From positions 124,001 to 188,000 of the forward strand of contig OMZV01000008.1 of the NCBI GenBank assembly GCA_900315635.1: a stretch of 64,000 nucleotides of DNA, in the 5' to 3' direction. Under the pieces are notes generated by a model that saw nothing but the letters and a program-made list of their open reading frames with translations, did no database searches and was not told where the DNA came from. The stretch's first letter is position 1; every line of letters starts with the position of its first letter. Below, piece by piece: positions 1-9,498 of the stretch. This DNA is from an uncultured Prevotella sp. (GTDB taxonomy: Bacteria > Bacteroidota > Bacteroidia > Bacteroidales > Bacteroidaceae). Made by a program: the position numbers and the translations under genes.

Positions 1-741
1 CTGAACTGGGACTTTGCGGGTACCCTGCACGAGAAGGATTGATGCACATACAACAGCATAAAGAATGACAAGCTCAACGATAAACATCACGAGACCACCA
101 CCGGTGATTGCAGTGAATCGACTGGAAACCTCCTGGATGAAGGCCTGCGGCAGACGTGCGATGATACCTATCATAATTATGAGCGAGATTCCATTTCCAA
201 CTCCTTTATCGGTAATACGCTCACCAAGCCACAAGATAAACATTGAACCGGCGGCAAGAATGAGTGTTGCAGGAATCATGAACACTGTCCAACTAATACC
301 TGATGCCAGTGCCTGAGAGGCCTGCATCTTCAGGTTGATAAGATAAGACGGTGCCTGGAACAAAAGGATAGCAACCGTAAGGATACGGGTGTACCAGTTG
401 ATCTTCTTCCTGCCGCTCTCGCCCTCGCGCTGCATCTTCTGGAAGTAAGGTACAGCGACGGCGAGAAGCTGCATAACGATAGAAGCTGAGATGTATGGCA
501 TAATTCCAAGTGCGAAGATAGACGCATTGGAGAATGCACCACCGGAGAACATATCCAACAGTGACATAAGGCCGCCTGCGGTCTGTGACTGCAATTTGTC
601 CAACATGGTCGGGTCAATACCTGGAAGTACGACGAACGACCCGAAACGGTAAATAGCCGTAAACAGAATGGTGATGAGAATCCGCTGACGCAGATCCTCA
701 ATCTTCCATATATTCTTCAGTGTCTCAATAAACTTTTTCAT
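1..741 (-). CDS. secY: SecY preprotein translocase subunit (C-terminus cut by window edge)
   Basis: This is the first 247 codons of SecY, the channel of the Sec translocase in the inner membrane, which works with SecE and SecA. The reading frame is open from the ATG at 741 to the window edge. The translation starts MKKFIETLKNIWKIEDLRQR and contains the conserved plug and TM2 region (PGIDPTMLDKL, then GGAFSNASIFALGIMPYISA) and the GERITDKGIGNGISLIIM stretch. Later transmembrane segments lie outside the window. It follows rplO by 4 nt, as expected at the end of the spc operon. Confidence 0.97.
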   Translation of the reverse strand, partial: MKKFIETLKNIWKIEDLRQRILITILFTAIYRFGSFVVLPGIDPTMLDKLQSQTAGGLMSLLDMFSGGAFSNASIFALGIMPYISASIVMQLLAVAVPYFQKMQREGESGRKKINWYTRILTVAILLFQAPSYLINLKMQASQALASGISWTVFMIPATLILAAGSMFILWLGERITDKGVGNGISLIIMIGIIARLPQAFIQEVSSRFTAITGGGLVMFIVELVILYAVVCASILLVQGTRKVPVQ

Positions 742-745
742 TAAC

Positions 746-1192
746 TTAGATTATAGTTGTGTTACCACCTGCTGCCTCGATAGCCTTCTTGGCAGACTCT
801 GAAAAGGCATTAGCCTCTACTTCAACTTTGGCTTTGAGTTCACCATTACCAAGAATCTTAACTAGCTTATTGCCCTTGACTACACCGTTCTCCTTGAGCT
901 CGGCAAGTCCGATCTTAGTAAGGTTCTTCTCTTCAACAAGCTTCTGAAGTGTAGAAAGGTTTACAGGATAGAACTCCTTATGGTTGATGTTCTTGAATCC
1001 AGCCTTCGGAACACGACGCTGAAGTGGCATCTGACCACCCTCGAAACCAATCTTCTTCTTGTAACCAGAACGTGACTTGGCACCCTTATGACCACGGGTA
1101 GAAGTGCCGCCCAGTCCAGAACCTGGACCACGGCCAATACGACGGCGTGAATGAGTAGAGCCCTCAGCTGGTTTCAAATTATTTAATTTCAT
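746..1192 (-). CDS. rplO: 50S ribosomal protein L15
   Basis: L15 is a late-assembling protein of the large subunit. The 148-residue product has the usual glycine- and arginine-rich N-terminal arm (SRRRIGRGPGSGLGGTSTRG) and the globular C-terminal half, so it is full length. It lies between rpmD and secY in the normal spc order and ends 4 nt before secY, which suggests co-transcription. Confidence 0.98.
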   Translation of the reverse strand: MKLNNLKPAEGSTHSRRRIGRGPGSGLGGTSTRGHKGAKSRSGYKKKIGFEGGQMPLQRRVPKAGFKNINHKEFYPVNLSTLQKLVEEKNLTKIGLAELKENGVVKGNKLVKILGNGELKAKVEVEANAFSESAKKAIEAAGGNTTII

Positions 1193-1217
1193 TTTCCTTC
1201 GTTGCTTAAAAGATTAA

Positions 1218-1394
1218 TTACTTAACTTCTTCGACAAGGTGAAATACCTTACGAACCATTCCACGGTTGCTAGGAGTGTCCTCAAGCTCAACAACCTGGC
1301 CGATCTTGTGCAGACCCAGTGCAATGAGAGTTGCCTTCTGGTCCTTCGGAGCGTTAATGCGGCTCTTGACCTGCTTTACTTTAAATGTTGCCAT
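1218..1394 (-). CDS. rpmD: 50S ribosomal protein L30
   Basis: This is a short 58-codon gene with its ATG at 1394-1392 and a TAA at 1220-1218. The translation begins [20 protein letters not shown] and ends VFHLVEEVK, which matches the bacterial short form of L30. It lies between rpsE and rplO exactly where rpmD belongs. L30 is a large-subunit protein that is dispensable in some bacteria. Confidence 0.96.
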   Translation of the reverse strand: MATFKVKQVKSRINAPKDQKATLIALGLHKIGQVVELEDTPSNRGMVRKVFHLVEEVK

Positions 1395-1414
1395 AGTTTA
1401 GAATCTCCTATTTT

Positions 1415-1927
1415 TTAACCGTTAAATACTTTGTCCATGCTGATACCACGCTCACCTGCAACGCCATAAGCGTCACGCATCTGGCTCAGAGCTGCGATAG
1501 TAGCCTTTACCAGGTTGTGAGGGTTTGAAGAGCCCTTTGACTTTGCAATCACATCCTTGATGCCTGCGCTCTCCAGAACGGCACGCATAGCACCTCCGGC
1601 CTTCAGACCGGTACCGGCAGCAGCCGGCTTGATAAGAACCTGAGCGCCGCCGAAACGGACTTCCATCTCATGAGGAACAGTACCGTTGAGTACAGGAACC
1701 TTTACGAGGTTCTTCTTTGCAGCGTCGGTACCCTTCTGAATAGCAGCGGTAACTTCACCAGCCTTACCAAGGCCATAGCCGATAACGCCTTTGCCGTCAC
1801 CAACAACGACGATGGCTGCGAATGTGAAAGTACGGCCACCCTTTGTAACCTTTGTTACGCGGTTGATAGCAACCAGACGGTCTTTCAGTTCTACGTCACT
1901 ATTTACTTTTACTTTGTTCATTGCCAT
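1415..1927 (-). CDS. rpsE: 30S ribosomal protein S5
   Basis: S5 contributes to decoding accuracy and to the mRNA entry site of the small subunit. The 170-residue product shows the N-terminal double-stranded-RNA-binding-like fold ([19 protein letters not shown], then [17 protein letters not shown]) and the C-terminal domain ending with [10 protein letters not shown]. Length and both domains are normal. It lies between rplR (6 nt upstream) and rpmD. Confidence 0.98.
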   Translation of the reverse strand: MAMNKVKVNSDVELKDRLVAINRVTKVTKGGRTFTFAAIVVVGDGKGVIGYGLGKAGEVTAAIQKGTDAAKKNLVKVPVLNGTVPHEMEVRFGGAQVLIKPAAAGTGLKAGGAMRAVLESAGIKDVIAKSKGSSNPHNLVKATIAALSQMRDAYGVAGERGISMDKVFNG

Positions 1928-1933
1928 AATCGT

Positions 1934-2278
1934 TTAGAAATTAAGTCCTCCCTCACGGGCTGCATCAGCAAGTGCCTGAACACGTCCATGATAAAGGTAT
2001 CCGTTACGGTCGAAGACGACCTTTTCAACACCGGCAGCCTTTGCCTTCTCGGCAACGAGTGCACCGACCTTCTTAGCCTGCTCAATCTTTGGCAACTTCT
2101 CAAGGCCAAGTGAAGAAGCTGATGCAAGAGTCTTGCCAGTCAAATCGTTGATGACCTGTGCATAAATCTGCTTATTACTGCGGAAAACGCTCAGACGTGG
2201 GCGCTCGGCAGTACCGCTCACATTCTTACGAATGCGGAACTTTATCTTAAGTCTTCTTTGTTCTTTCTTTGTTGACAT
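1934..2278 (-). CDS. rplR: 50S ribosomal protein L18
   Basis: L18 binds 5S rRNA in the central protuberance together with L5. The 114-residue product is full length. It begins with a basic arm ([19 protein letters not shown]), followed by [19 protein letters not shown] and the conserved end [22 protein letters not shown]. The order rplF-rplR-rpsE is conserved. Confidence 0.98.
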   Translation of the reverse strand: MSTKKEQRRLKIKFRIRKNVSGTAERPRLSVFRSNKQIYAQVINDLTGKTLASASSLGLEKLPKIEQAKKVGALVAEKAKAAGVEKVVFDRNGYLYHGRVQALADAAREGGLNF

Positions 2279-2299
2279 AATCGTAATTAATTATAAAAG

Positions 2300-2753
2300 T
2301 TACTTAGCTGCAGCTGTCTTACCAGACTTTCTGCGGATAACCTCGCCCTGGAACAGGATACCCTTACCCTTATAAGGCTCAGGCATACGGAAAGAACGAA
2401 TCTTTGCACAAATCATAACCAAGAGAGAACTCAATGAGGTTGCCCTGGTTACTTACACGATAACCAACACCTACGAGTTCCATGGTTTTCTTATAGCCTT
2501 CACTTACACCGACAACCATGTTGTTGACAAGTGCGCGATAAAGACCGTGGTATGACTGTTTCTGCTTATCATCGACAAGGCTATTCTCGTCAATGGCGAA
2601 TGTAACCTCGTTATTCTCAACCTTAACAATGATTGAAGGGTCAACCTTCTGTGAGAGCTCACCCTTAGGGCCCTTAACGGTAACAACGTTATCCTTAAGC
2701 GTTACTGTAACGCCTGCAGGAATACTAATTGGCAATTTTCCTATTCTTGACAT
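2300..2753 (-). pseudogene. rplF: 50S ribosomal protein L6, internal deletion and frameshift
   Basis: L6 sits near the sarcin-ricin loop and is essential in most bacteria. The start is taken at the ATG at 2753 (MSRIGKLPISIPAGVTVTLK), not the longer in-frame start at 2783, because MSRIGK is the family N-terminus. The frame is normal through NLIEFSLGY and then shifts to DLCKDSFF and a stop at 2379. The genuine L6 C-terminus continues in another frame from about 2411 to a TAA at 2300 ([24 protein letters not shown]). Roughly 35 family residues between FSLGY and ICAKIRS are missing, so ribosomal frameshifting could not restore the protein. It is either a true disruption or a sequence collapse at about 2411-2418. 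Confidence 0.93.
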
Positions 2754-2767
2754 ACTGTATTCCTCCA

Positions 2768-3163
2768 TTAATAAACGTAGCAAAGAACCTCACCGCCTAC
2801 CTTCTCGGCAGCAGCCTCTTTGTTTGTCATTACACCTTTAGATGTAGATATGATTGCAATACCTAATCCGTTAATTACTCTCGGCATGTCTTTGTAACCA
2901 GTATACTGGCGAAGACCAGGAGAAGAAACACGCTGCAATTTCTTGATTGCGTTCTTCTTGGTTACCGGGTCGTACTTCAGTGCGACCTTGATTGTACCCT
3001 GAGGTCCGTCCTCAATGAACTTGTAGTTCAGGATGTAACCCTTCTCGAAGAGAATCTTAGTAATAGACTTCTTCAAGTTAGACGCCGGAATCTCAACCAC
3101 ACGATGGTGAGCCATGATAGCATTCCGAAGTCTTGTCAGATAATCTGCTATTGGATCTGTCAT
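2768..3163 (-). CDS. rpsH: 30S ribosomal protein S8
   Basis: S8 binds the central domain of 16S rRNA and in other bacteria represses translation of the spc operon. The product has 131 residues with the N-terminal MTDPIADYLTRLRNAIMA and the conserved C-terminal stretch (GLGIAIISTSKGVMTNKEA, GGEVLCYVY). Both domains are intact. The gene lies between rpsN and rplF. Confidence 0.98.
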   Translation of the reverse strand: MTDPIADYLTRLRNAIMAHHRVVEIPASNLKKSITKILFEKGYILNYKFIEDGPQGTIKVALKYDPVTKKNAIKKLQRVSSPGLRQYTGYKDMPRVINGLGIAIISTSKGVMTNKEAAAEKVGGEVLCYVY

Positions 3164-3325
3164 AAAATATAAATGTTTAATTAATCGGGACTACCCCGAC
3201 AATATTAAAAAAAAGTGTCTAAGTTATTGAGTTTGGAAGAATATAGTTTAAAGTTTTCAAGTTATAGCTCCCACTGCCAAAACTTAAAAACTTATAGACT
3301 AAATTACTTCTTCACTTCAACAAAA

Positions 3326-3628
3326 CTACCAGCTTGCCTTCTTGACTCCCGGAATAAGACCCTGTGAAGCCATCTCACGGAACTGGATACGGGAAAGTCC
3401 GAACTGGCGGATATAGCCCTTTGGACGACCTGTAATCTTGCAGCGATTGTGAAGACGGATAGGATTAGCATTCTTTGGGATAGCCTGCAGTTTGCGGGCA
3501 GCCTCATAAGCCTCTGCCGGGTCATTAGTGGTAGCGATGGTCTTCTTCAGAGCCGCACGCTTTGCTGCGTAGCGAGCTACGAGCTTTGCACGCTTAACCT
3601 CGCGGGCTTTCATTGATTCTTTTGCCAT
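3326..3628 (-). CDS. rpsN: 30S ribosomal protein S14
   Basis: S14 is a small-subunit head protein. The product has 100 residues with a basic N-terminus ([20 protein letters not shown]) and the conserved C-terminus [20 protein letters not shown]. Only one cysteine of the zinc-ribbon form is present, so this is the zinc-independent type. It begins 6 nt after rplE. A 162-nt spacer to rpsH holds no gene that I can see. Confidence 0.97.
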   Translation of the reverse strand: MAKESMKAREVKRAKLVARYAAKRAALKKTIATTNDPAEAYEAARKLQAIPKNANPIRLHNRCKITGRPKGYIRQFGLSRIQFREMASQGLIPGVKKASW

Positions 3629-3633
3629 ATCAC

Positions 3634-4188
3634 TTAATCGTTTTTAGCGTTCTTGAATGGAAGACCAAATGCTTTCAGAAGTGCGAAACCTTCTTCATCT
3701 GTCTTTGCAGAAGTAACGAAAGTGATGTTCATACCCTGAATGCGGTCTACCTGGTCAATGTTGATTTCCGGGAAAATGATCTGCTCAGTAATACCGAGAG
3801 TATAGTTTCCACGGCCATCGAACTTTGTATTGATACCCTTGAAGTCACGGATACGCGGAAGTGCAATGCGAACGAGTTTCTCAAGGAACTCATACATGCG
3901 CTCACGGCGAAGAGTTACCATGACGCCGATAGGCATCTTCTTACGAAGTTTGAAGTTTGCAATATCCTTCTTAGAATATGTAGCAACAGCCTTCTGACCT
4001 GTAATAGCGGTAAGCTCATTGATAGCTACTTCGATAATCTTCTTATCCTGAGTAGCGTCACCGAGACCCTGGTTGATGACAATCTTCTCCAGAACAGGAA
4101 TCTGCATGGATGAAGTGTAGTTGAACTGCTTCTTCAGAGCCGGAGCAATCTGCTCGTTGTACTGTTTCTTTAACTCTGCTGTATCCAT
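3634..4188 (-). CDS. rplE: 50S ribosomal protein L5
   Basis: L5 binds 5S rRNA and contacts the P-site tRNA. The 184-residue product includes the family signature around [11 protein letters not shown] and [20 protein letters not shown], and the C-terminal [19 protein letters not shown]. It is full length. Its ATG overlaps the rplX stop by one base (TAATG), which implies translational coupling. Confidence 0.98.
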   Translation of the reverse strand: MDTAELKKQYNEQIAPALKKQFNYTSSMQIPVLEKIVINQGLGDATQDKKIIEVAINELTAITGQKAVATYSKKDIANFKLRKKMPIGVMVTLRRERMYEFLEKLVRIALPRIRDFKGINTKFDGRGNYTLGITEQIIFPEINIDQVDRIQGMNITFVTSAKTDEEGFALLKAFGLPFKNAKND

Positions 4189-4505
4189 TACTTGATTTCC
4201 TCCCCTGACTTTTTAGCGATACGCTTTACGGTCTTGCCCTCACGCTCGATACGGATACGTGTAGCCTTTCCGCTCTTCGGATCGATAAGACTGACATTAG
4301 ATATATGTATAGGAGCCTCCTGCTTAATGATGCCACCCTGAGGATTAGCAGCAGACGGCTTAGTGCTCTTTGAGACCATGTGAATGCCCTCAACGATGAC
4401 ACGCTCCTTATCACGCAGCACCTTGAGCACCTTTCCAGTCTTGCCCTTGTCAGCACCGGCAAGGACAATGACCTGGTCATCTTTCTTTATATGAAATTTT
4501 GCCAT
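4188..4505 (-). CDS. rplX: 50S ribosomal protein L24
   Basis: L24 initiates assembly of the large subunit. The 105-residue product carries the KOW motif near its N-terminus ([20 protein letters not shown]) followed by the conserved [14 protein letters not shown] segment. The stop codon overlaps the rplE start by one base. Confidence 0.98.
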   Translation of the reverse strand: MAKFHIKKDDQVIVLAGADKGKTGKVLKVLRDKERVIVEGIHMVSKSTKPSAANPQGGIIKQEAPIHISNVSLIDPKSGKATRIRIEREGKTVKRIAKKSGEEIK

Positions 4506-4526
4506 TTCTGTTTTTACTTTTATAAA

Positions 4527-4892
4527 TTAAAGAACCTCTGGTGCCAAGGAAACGACTTTCATATTGACGGCGCGAAGCTCACGAGCGACAGGACCGAAGA
4601 TACGGCTGCCACGAAGTTCACCAGCGTTGTTGAGCAATACGCAAGCATTATCGTCGAAACGGATGTACGAGCCATCAGCGCGACGGATTTCCTTCTTTGT
4701 GCGGACGATTAAAGCTTTTGAAACTGCACCCTTTTTCAATTCACTTGACGGGATGACGTTCTGTACAGCAACTACGATAACGTCACCTACGCTTGCATAA
4801 CGGCGACCAGTGCCACCGAGTACGCGAATGCACTTAGCCTCGCGTGCGCCGCTGTTGTCAGCGACTGTAAGTTTTGATTCTACCTGTATCAT
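4527..4892 (-). CDS. rplN: 50S ribosomal protein L14
   Basis: L14 forms part of an intersubunit bridge. The 121-residue product starts [19 protein letters not shown] and contains the family signature around [20 protein letters not shown] and the end FGPVARELR. It is full length and lies 2 nt from rpsQ. Confidence 0.98.
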   Translation of the reverse strand: MIQVESKLTVADNSGAREAKCIRVLGGTGRRYASVGDVIVVAVQNVIPSSELKKGAVSKALIVRTKKEIRRADGSYIRFDDNACVLLNNAGELRGSRIFGPVARELRAVNMKVVSLAPEVL

Positions 4893-4894
4893 AA

Positions 4895-5152
4895 TTACTT
4901 AGCTTTTTCAACGATTTGAACTAATCTCCATCTCTTTGTCTTTGACAGAGGACGGGTCTCCATGATCTGAACAGTGTCGCCTACGTGAGCCTCATTGTTC
5001 TCGTCATGGGCATGGTACTTCTTCGTGTGCTGCACGAACTTACCATATATAGGGTGCTTCTCCTTGAACTTAGCTGCAATAACAATGGTTTTATCCATTT
5101 TGTCGCTTATTACAACACCCTGTCTAACTTTTCTTAAATTTCTTGTTTCCAT
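4895..5152 (-). CDS. rpsQ: 30S ribosomal protein S17
   Basis: S17 is a primary 16S rRNA binder. The ATG at 5152 gives [12 protein letters not shown], matching the family N-terminus. A GTG three codons upstream (5161) would add MVQ and is less likely. The product has 85 residues with the OB-fold core and conserved [20 protein letters not shown] near the end. Confidence 0.96.
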   Translation of the reverse strand: METRNLRKVRQGVVISDKMDKTIVIAAKFKEKHPIYGKFVQHTKKYHAHDENNEAHVGDTVQIMETRPLSKTKRWRLVQIVEKAK

Positions 5153-5163
5153 CTGGACCACTA

Positions 5164-5358
5164 TTATTTGTTAAGTTCTCTCTGGCGAAGTTCTGTCTTC
5201 ATACGTGCGATGTCACGACGAGCAGCCTTAATCTGTGATGGATTCTCAAGCGGAGTAATCTGATGGTTAAGCTTCATCTTTGTGAGAGCCTCCTCAGCAT
5301 TCTCTATCTTCTCAACCAAGTCCTTGGTCTCGAGTTCTCTTACTTCCTTAATTTTCAT
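5164..5358 (-). CDS. rpmC: 50S ribosomal protein L29
   Basis: L29 is a two-helix protein at the polypeptide exit tunnel, near the trigger factor and SRP docking site. The product has 64 residues: [20 protein letters not shown], then [20 protein letters not shown] with an arginine-rich end. It lies between rplP and rpsQ as expected, 5 nt from the preceding frame. Confidence 0.97.
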   Translation of the reverse strand: MKIKEVRELETKDLVEKIENAEEALTKMKLNHQITPLENPSQIKAARRDIARMKTELRQRELNK

Positions 5359-5363
5359 CTTAC

Positions 5364-5753
5364 TTAAGCGTTTTTATCGTAATCACGACGTACTACAAAC
5401 TTTGTCTTAACAGGCAATTTCTGCGCTGCGAGGCGAAGAGCCTCCTTAGCAACGTCAAAAGAAACACCTTCTACTTCAAAGAGGATACGACCCGGAGTGA
5501 CAGGTGCAACCCATCCTGCTGGATCACCCTTACCTTTACCCATTCGGACATCGGCAGGCTTACGAGTGATAGGCTTATCCGGGAAGATACGAATCCAGAC
5601 CTGACCCTGACGGTTCATGTAGCGGTTGACTGCCACACGAGCTGCCTCGATCTGACGGCTGTCGAGCCATTTAGCCTCAAGTGTCTTGATGCCGAATGAG
5701 CCGAAAGCCAGCTGTGTGCCTCTGTGGGCGTTGCCTTTGTTGCCACGTTCTAC
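5364..5753 (-). pseudogene. rplP: 50S ribosomal protein L16, N-terminus and start codon missing
   Basis: L16 helps position the aminoacyl-tRNA in the large subunit. About 128 residues remain ([20 protein letters not shown] through [20 protein letters not shown] to the end RRDYDKNA). The usual N-terminus, which begins MLQPKK in relatives, is missing, and no separate start codon exists. The remaining frame is joined to rpsC. It keeps its normal place between rpsC and rpmC. Confidence 0.92.
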
Positions 5754-6380
5754 CTTGTGGTAAATCTCACCACGGCAGATCCAAACCTTGATACCGAGCA
5801 GTCCGACCTTTGTGAGTGCCTCAGTCTGACAGTAGTCGATGTCAGCACGGAATGTGTGCAATGGGGTACGACCCTCCTTGAACATTTCCTTACGTGCGAT
5901 TTCGGCACCGTTAAGACGACCGGTAATTTGAACTTTGATACCCTCTGCTCCTGCACGCATTGTATTGGCGATAGCCATCTTGATGGCACGACGGTAAGCA
6001 ACCTTACCTTCCACCTGGCGAGCGATGTTTTCACCTACGATTGTTGCGTCGAGCTCAGGTCTCTTAACCTCGAAGATATTGATCTGAATATCCTTCTTGA
6101 AGAGGTTCTTCAGTTCTTCCTTCAGTTTGTCAACATCCTGACCACCTTTACCAATGACGATACCCGGACGGGCAGTGCAAATAGTAATGGTGACAAGCTT
6201 CAATGTGCGTTCGATGACGATGCGGGATACCTGTGCCTTCTCAAGGCGCTTTCTCAGGTATGTGCGGATCTTCTGGTCCTCTACGAGGTTGTCACCGAAG
6301 TCCTTGCCACCGAACCAATTTGAGTCCCAACCGCGGATAATACCAAGACGGTTGCTGATTGGATTAACTTTCTGTCCCAT
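5364..6380 (-). CDS. rpsC: 30S ribosomal protein S3 fused in frame to the body of L16
   Basis: The open frame has 338 codons, much longer than S3 alone. Residues 1 to about 207 are S3: KH domain with [15 protein letters not shown], then the C-terminal domain to [16 protein letters not shown]3 lines the mRNA entry channel. From about residue 211 the sequence is L16 ([18 protein letters not shown]). The normal basic tail and stop of S3, the intergenic spacer and the L16 start and N-terminus are absent. I read this as a deletion at about 5745-5762 and not as a natural fusion, because neighbouring genes show the same kind of loss. Confidence 0.93.
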   Translation of the reverse strand: MGQKVNPISNRLGIIRGWDSNWFGGKDFGDNLVEDQKIRTYLRKRLEKAQVSRIVIERTLKLVTITICTARPGIVIGKGGQDVDKLKEELKNLFKKDIQINIFEVKRPELDATIVGENIARQVEGKVAYRRAIKMAIANTMRAGAEGIKVQITGRLNGAEIARKEMFKEGRTPLHTFRADIDYCQTEALTKVGLLGIKVWICRGEIYHKVERGNKGNAHRGTQLAFGSFGIKTLEAKWLDSRQIEAARVAVNRYMNRQGQVWIRIFPDKPITRKPADVRMGKGKGDPAGWVAPVTPGRILFEVEGVSFDVAKEALRLAAQKLPVKTKFVVRRDYDKNA

Positions 6381-6385
6381 TCTAC

Positions 6386-6817
6386 TTATTTATTTTCATC
6401 ATTGTTAGCGTCAGCCTCAGTAGCTGTCGGCTTTGTGTCGACGAAGAGAGTGACGTGGTTAGAACGTTTGCGAATTCTGTAACCGCGACCCTGTGGTGCA
6501 GGGCGCATGCGCTTCATAGTTACGCCTTCATCAACGAAGACTTGCGAAATGTACAGTTCTCCGTCCTCAGCCTTGCGGTCATTTTTAACCTCCCAGTTAG
6601 CGATGGCGGAACGCAGCAGCTTCTCAACATTCTGGGCAGCGGCCTTCTTAGAGAACCTCAGCACACCCAGCGCGCGATTAACCTCCATACCGCGTACCAT
6701 GTCAACTACATAGCGCATTTTGCGGGGAGATGAAGGGCAATCCTTGAGCTTAGCGAAATACAGGCTTCTTTTTGCCTCTTTACGGGCTTCAGCCTTGATA
6801 TGTTTTCTTGCTCCCAT
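6386..6817 (-). CDS. rplV: 50S ribosomal protein L22
   Basis: L22 lines the exit tunnel; its beta-hairpin is the site of some macrolide-resistance changes. The product has 143 residues with [20 protein letters not shown] and the hairpin region [20 protein letters not shown], both normal. The acidic C-terminal tail ([10 protein letters not shown]) is a variable extension. Confidence 0.98.
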   Translation of the reverse strand: MGARKHIKAEARKEAKRSLYFAKLKDCPSSPRKMRYVVDMVRGMEVNRALGVLRFSKKAAAQNVEKLLRSAIANWEVKNDRKAEDGELYISQVFVDEGVTMKRMRPAPQGRGYRIRKRSNHVTLFVDTKPTATEADANNDENK

Positions 6818-6857
6818 TATATTATTGTTCTTTTTGCTTAATGGATAAATGGCCTAT

Positions 6858-7127
6858 TTACTTTTTGTTGTTGCCTGAGTGGCCACCGAAGCGGCGTGTA
6901 GGACTGAACTCTCCGAGCTTATGACCTACCATGTTCTCAGTAATGTAAACAGGGATAAATTTGTTTCCGTTGTGAACAGCAACAGTGTGACCCACGAAAT
7001 CCGGGGAAATCATTGATGCTCTGGCCCATGTCTTAACGACACTCTTCTTGCCGCTCTCGTTCATGGCGAGAATCTTTTTCTCGAGCTTGACGTTAATATA
7101 CGGACCTTTTTTTAATGAACGACTCAT
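6858..7127 (-). CDS. rpsS: 30S ribosomal protein S19
   Basis: S19 lies in the small-subunit head and forms a complex with S13. The 89-residue product starts [19 protein letters not shown] and contains the signature [20 protein letters not shown]. It is full length and placed between rplB and rplV. Confidence 0.98.
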   Translation of the reverse strand: MSRSLKKGPYINVKLEKKILAMNESGKKSVVKTWARASMISPDFVGHTVAVHNGNKFIPVYITENMVGHKLGEFSPTRRFGGHSGNNKK

Positions 7128-7152
7128 AATTTACTCTTCTGAATTAACTTGT

Positions 7153-7938
7153 TTACTTCTTGTTAGCGCGGTCGATTATGTACTTGTTCGACTGCTTCTT
7201 CGGTGCACGAGTCTTGAGACCCTTAGCGTACAAGCCCTTACGTGAACGTGGATGTCCACCAGACTGACGTCCTTCACCACCACCCATTGGGTGATCAACA
7301 GGGTTCATAACAACACCACGGTTGTGAGGACGACGTCCGAGCCAGCGAGAGCGACCGGCCTTACCGGACTGCTCAAGAGCGTGGTCAGAGTTACCTACGC
7401 TACCGATAGTAGCTTTACAAGCTGAGAGAATCTGACGTGTTTCGCCAGAAGGGAGCTTAATCACACAATAACTGCCTTCACGAGAAGTAAGCTGAGCAAA
7501 GTTACCAGCCGAACGAACGAGCAAGCCACCCTGACCCGGACGTAACTCAATGTTGTGAATTACGGTACCTACAGGAATGTTTGCAAGAGGAAGTGCATTA
7601 CCAACCTCAGGAGCTGCCTCAGCGCCTGACATTACTGTTGCACCAACCTTCAGTCCGTTAGGAGCAATAATGTAACGTTTTTCACCATCAGCGTAGAACA
7701 GAAGCGCAATACGAGCTGACCTGTTAGGGTCATACTCGATTGTCTTCACTACAGCTGGAACACCATCTTTCTCTCGTTTGAAGTCGATCAGACGATACTT
7801 CTTCTTGTGACCACCGCCGATGTAGCGCATGGTCATCTTGCCGGTGTTGTTGCGGCCGCCGGTAGAACGTTTACCGTAAACGAGAGACTTCTCTGGCACG
7901 GATGCAGTAATAGCTGTAAAAATCGATTGTGTCACCAT
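7153..7938 (-). CDS. rplB: 50S ribosomal protein L2, N-terminus lost at a junction with L23
   Basis: L2 is needed for subunit joining and peptidyl transfer. From [20 protein letters not shown] to the end the protein is normal, including the conserved [20 protein letters not shown]. The usual first 22 or so residues (relatives begin MAVRK and contain TPGQRHK) are absent. The open frame instead begins at a GTG at 7938 that lies inside the 3' end of rplW, so its first nine codons (MVTQSIFTA) are L23 sequence read out of frame. Junction at about 7912-7920. Confidence 0.93.
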   Translation of the reverse strand: MVTQSIFTAITASVPEKSLVYGKRSTGGRNNTGKMTMRYIGGGHKKKYRLIDFKREKDGVPAVVKTIEYDPNRSARIALLFYADGEKRYIIAPNGLKVGATVMSGAEAAPEVGNALPLANIPVGTVIHNIELRPGQGGLLVRSAGNFAQLTSREGSYCVIKLPSGETRQILSACKATIGSVGNSDHALEQSGKAGRSRWLGRRPHNRGVVMNPVDHPMGGGEGRQSGGHPRSRKGLYAKGLKTRAPKKQSNKYIIDRANKK

Positions 7939-8248
7939 TCTTCAATGTGACGTATGCTTTCTTGTAGGCGTTGCGCTGGCCCTTCACAAGGCCTCTCTTA
8001 GTATACCGAGCCTGACGCTTACCGGCATAACGCATTGTATTGACGTCTACAACCTTCACGTTGTACCGCTCTTCAACCTCCTTCTGAATCTGGAGCTTGT
8101 TGGCCTCAGGCTTTACGATGAAGCCATACTTAGGCTGAGCCGGTATGGTCTTCTTCTCGCCCTTAACCTTAACGGTCTTGTCGACAGAAGACTTGTCTGT
8201 CATCTTGGTCATCTTCTCAGTGACCAGAGGTTTTATAATGAATGTCAT
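7871..8248 (-). CDS. rplW: 50S ribosomal protein L23, native C-terminus replaced
   Basis: L23 sits at the exit tunnel and docks trigger factor and SRP. The product starts [20 protein letters not shown], carries a lineage-specific insert, and follows the family to GDTIDFYS, where relatives stop within one or two residues. Here the frame runs 13 residues further ([13 protein letters not shown]) into rplB sequence read out of frame, to a stop at 7871. The native stop and the rplW-rplB spacer are missing. Confidence 0.94.
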   Translation of the reverse strand: MTFIIKPLVTEKMTKMTDKSSVDKTVKVKGEKKTIPAQPKYGFIVKPEANKLQIQKEVEERYNVKVVDVNTMRYAGKRQARYTKRGLVKGQRNAYKKAYVTLKNGDTIDFYSYYCIRAREVSRLR

Positions 8249-8269
8249 AACTTAGTGTCTCCTACTTAA

Positions 8270-8899
8270 TTACTTGTTCAAAATTTGGTCAATAACCTTC
8301 AGAGAATTCTCAGTCACGACGACAACATCAGCATTCAAAACTTTGTACGTATTGAGCTGTGCTGCGGGCATTACTTCAGCCTCTTGCAGGTTTCGAGCCG
8401 ACAAATATACATTATTATTTGCTTCTGGCAAAAGAAGGAGTACTTTCTTGCCGTCGACTTTAAGATTTTTAGTAATATTTACGAAATCTTTTGTCTTTGG
8501 AGCGTAAAGATTGAAATCTTCAACGACAACGATAGCATTGTCCTTTGCCTTGTAAGACAGTGCAGATTTACGAGCAAGAAGTTTTACTTTTTTGTTCAGT
8601 TTGAAACGATAGTCACGAGGCTTTGGACCAAATACGCGACCACCACCAACGAGAACTGGTGAGTTGATGTCACCACGACGAGCGCCGCCGCCACCCTTCT
8701 GGCGTCCGAGCTTACGTGTAGAGCCAGCGTGCTCACTTCTTTCCTTTGACTTTGCTGTGCCCTGGCGCTGGTCAGCGAGGTACTGCTTCACATCGAGATA
8801 AACGACGTGATCGTTTGGCTCAATACCGAAGATATTCTCGTTAAGAGTTACCTTGCGGCCGGTCTCCTGACCTTTGATATCTAATACGTTAATATCCAT
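8270..8899 (-). CDS. rplD: 50S ribosomal protein L4
   Basis: L4 reaches into the exit tunnel and in enterobacteria also regulates the S10 operon. The 209-residue product is full length, with the tunnel loop region [20 protein letters not shown] and [18 protein letters not shown]. Its ATG overlaps the rplC stop codon (TAATG), a sign of translational coupling. Confidence 0.98.
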   Translation of the reverse strand: MDINVLDIKGQETGRKVTLNENIFGIEPNDHVVYLDVKQYLADQRQGTAKSKERSEHAGSTRKLGRQKGGGGARRGDINSPVLVGGGRVFGPKPRDYRFKLNKKVKLLARKSALSYKAKDNAIVVVEDFNLYAPKTKDFVNITKNLKVDGKKVLLLLPEANNNVYLSARNLQEAEVMPAAQLNTYKVLNADVVVVTENSLKVIDQILNK

Positions 8900-9413
8900 T
8901 ACTTGTTAATTATTACGGTTGAACCATTGCATCCAGCGACTGAACCCTTAACGATAAGGAGGTTCTGCTCTGGAATTACCTTTAACACTTGAAGGTTCTG
9001 AGTAGTTACTCTGTCGCCTCCCATCTGGCCGCCCATGCGCATGCCTTTGAAGACCTTTGCCCCTGGAAACCTTTACCCTTAGATGTACCAACGACATCTA
9101 CGAACTGGGCATCGTTGAAGATTTCAACAGTAATAGTGTCACCGAGGTTATGCTCCTCGTCAAACTTGAACTCGGCCAAGTGCTTCTTTGGTGTTGTGCC
9201 TGCCTTCTTGAAGTGTCCCTGCAGAGGCTTAGAGGTTCTCTTCTCCTTTGCCTCGCCGAAACCTAACTGAAGAGCCTTGTAACCATCTTTCTCAACGGTC
9301 TTAACCTGGGTTACAACACAAGGACCAGCTTCGATAACAGTGCACGGCACATTCTTACCGTCGGCACTGAATACGGATGTCATTCCGATTTTCTTTCCTA
9401 ATAATCCTGGCAT
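8899..9413 (-). pseudogene. rplC: 50S ribosomal protein L3, internal deletion and frameshift
   Basis: L3 is an early assembly protein near the peptidyl transferase centre. The frame from the ATG at 9413 is normal ([20 protein letters not shown] through [15 protein letters not shown]), then shifts and stops at 9006. In another frame the true C-terminus continues from about 9058 to a TAA at 8899 ([20 protein letters not shown], then [15 protein letters not shown]). About 34 residues that relatives have between GFQG and KVFKG, including the conserved loop that reaches the catalytic centre, are gone. The deletion is therefore about 100 nt and changes the frame. Confidence 0.94.
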
Positions 9414-9498
9414 TTCAATTAAATGTTTTAATGTTTTCTATATTGATATTATAGACTTCTGTAGACTTTATAGATGTGATATACCACAAACTAAATAA

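Noticed and set aside
2379-2753. Programmed frameshift in rplF
   Set aside because: About 35 conserved residues are missing, so changing frame would not restore L6; the same holds for rplC.
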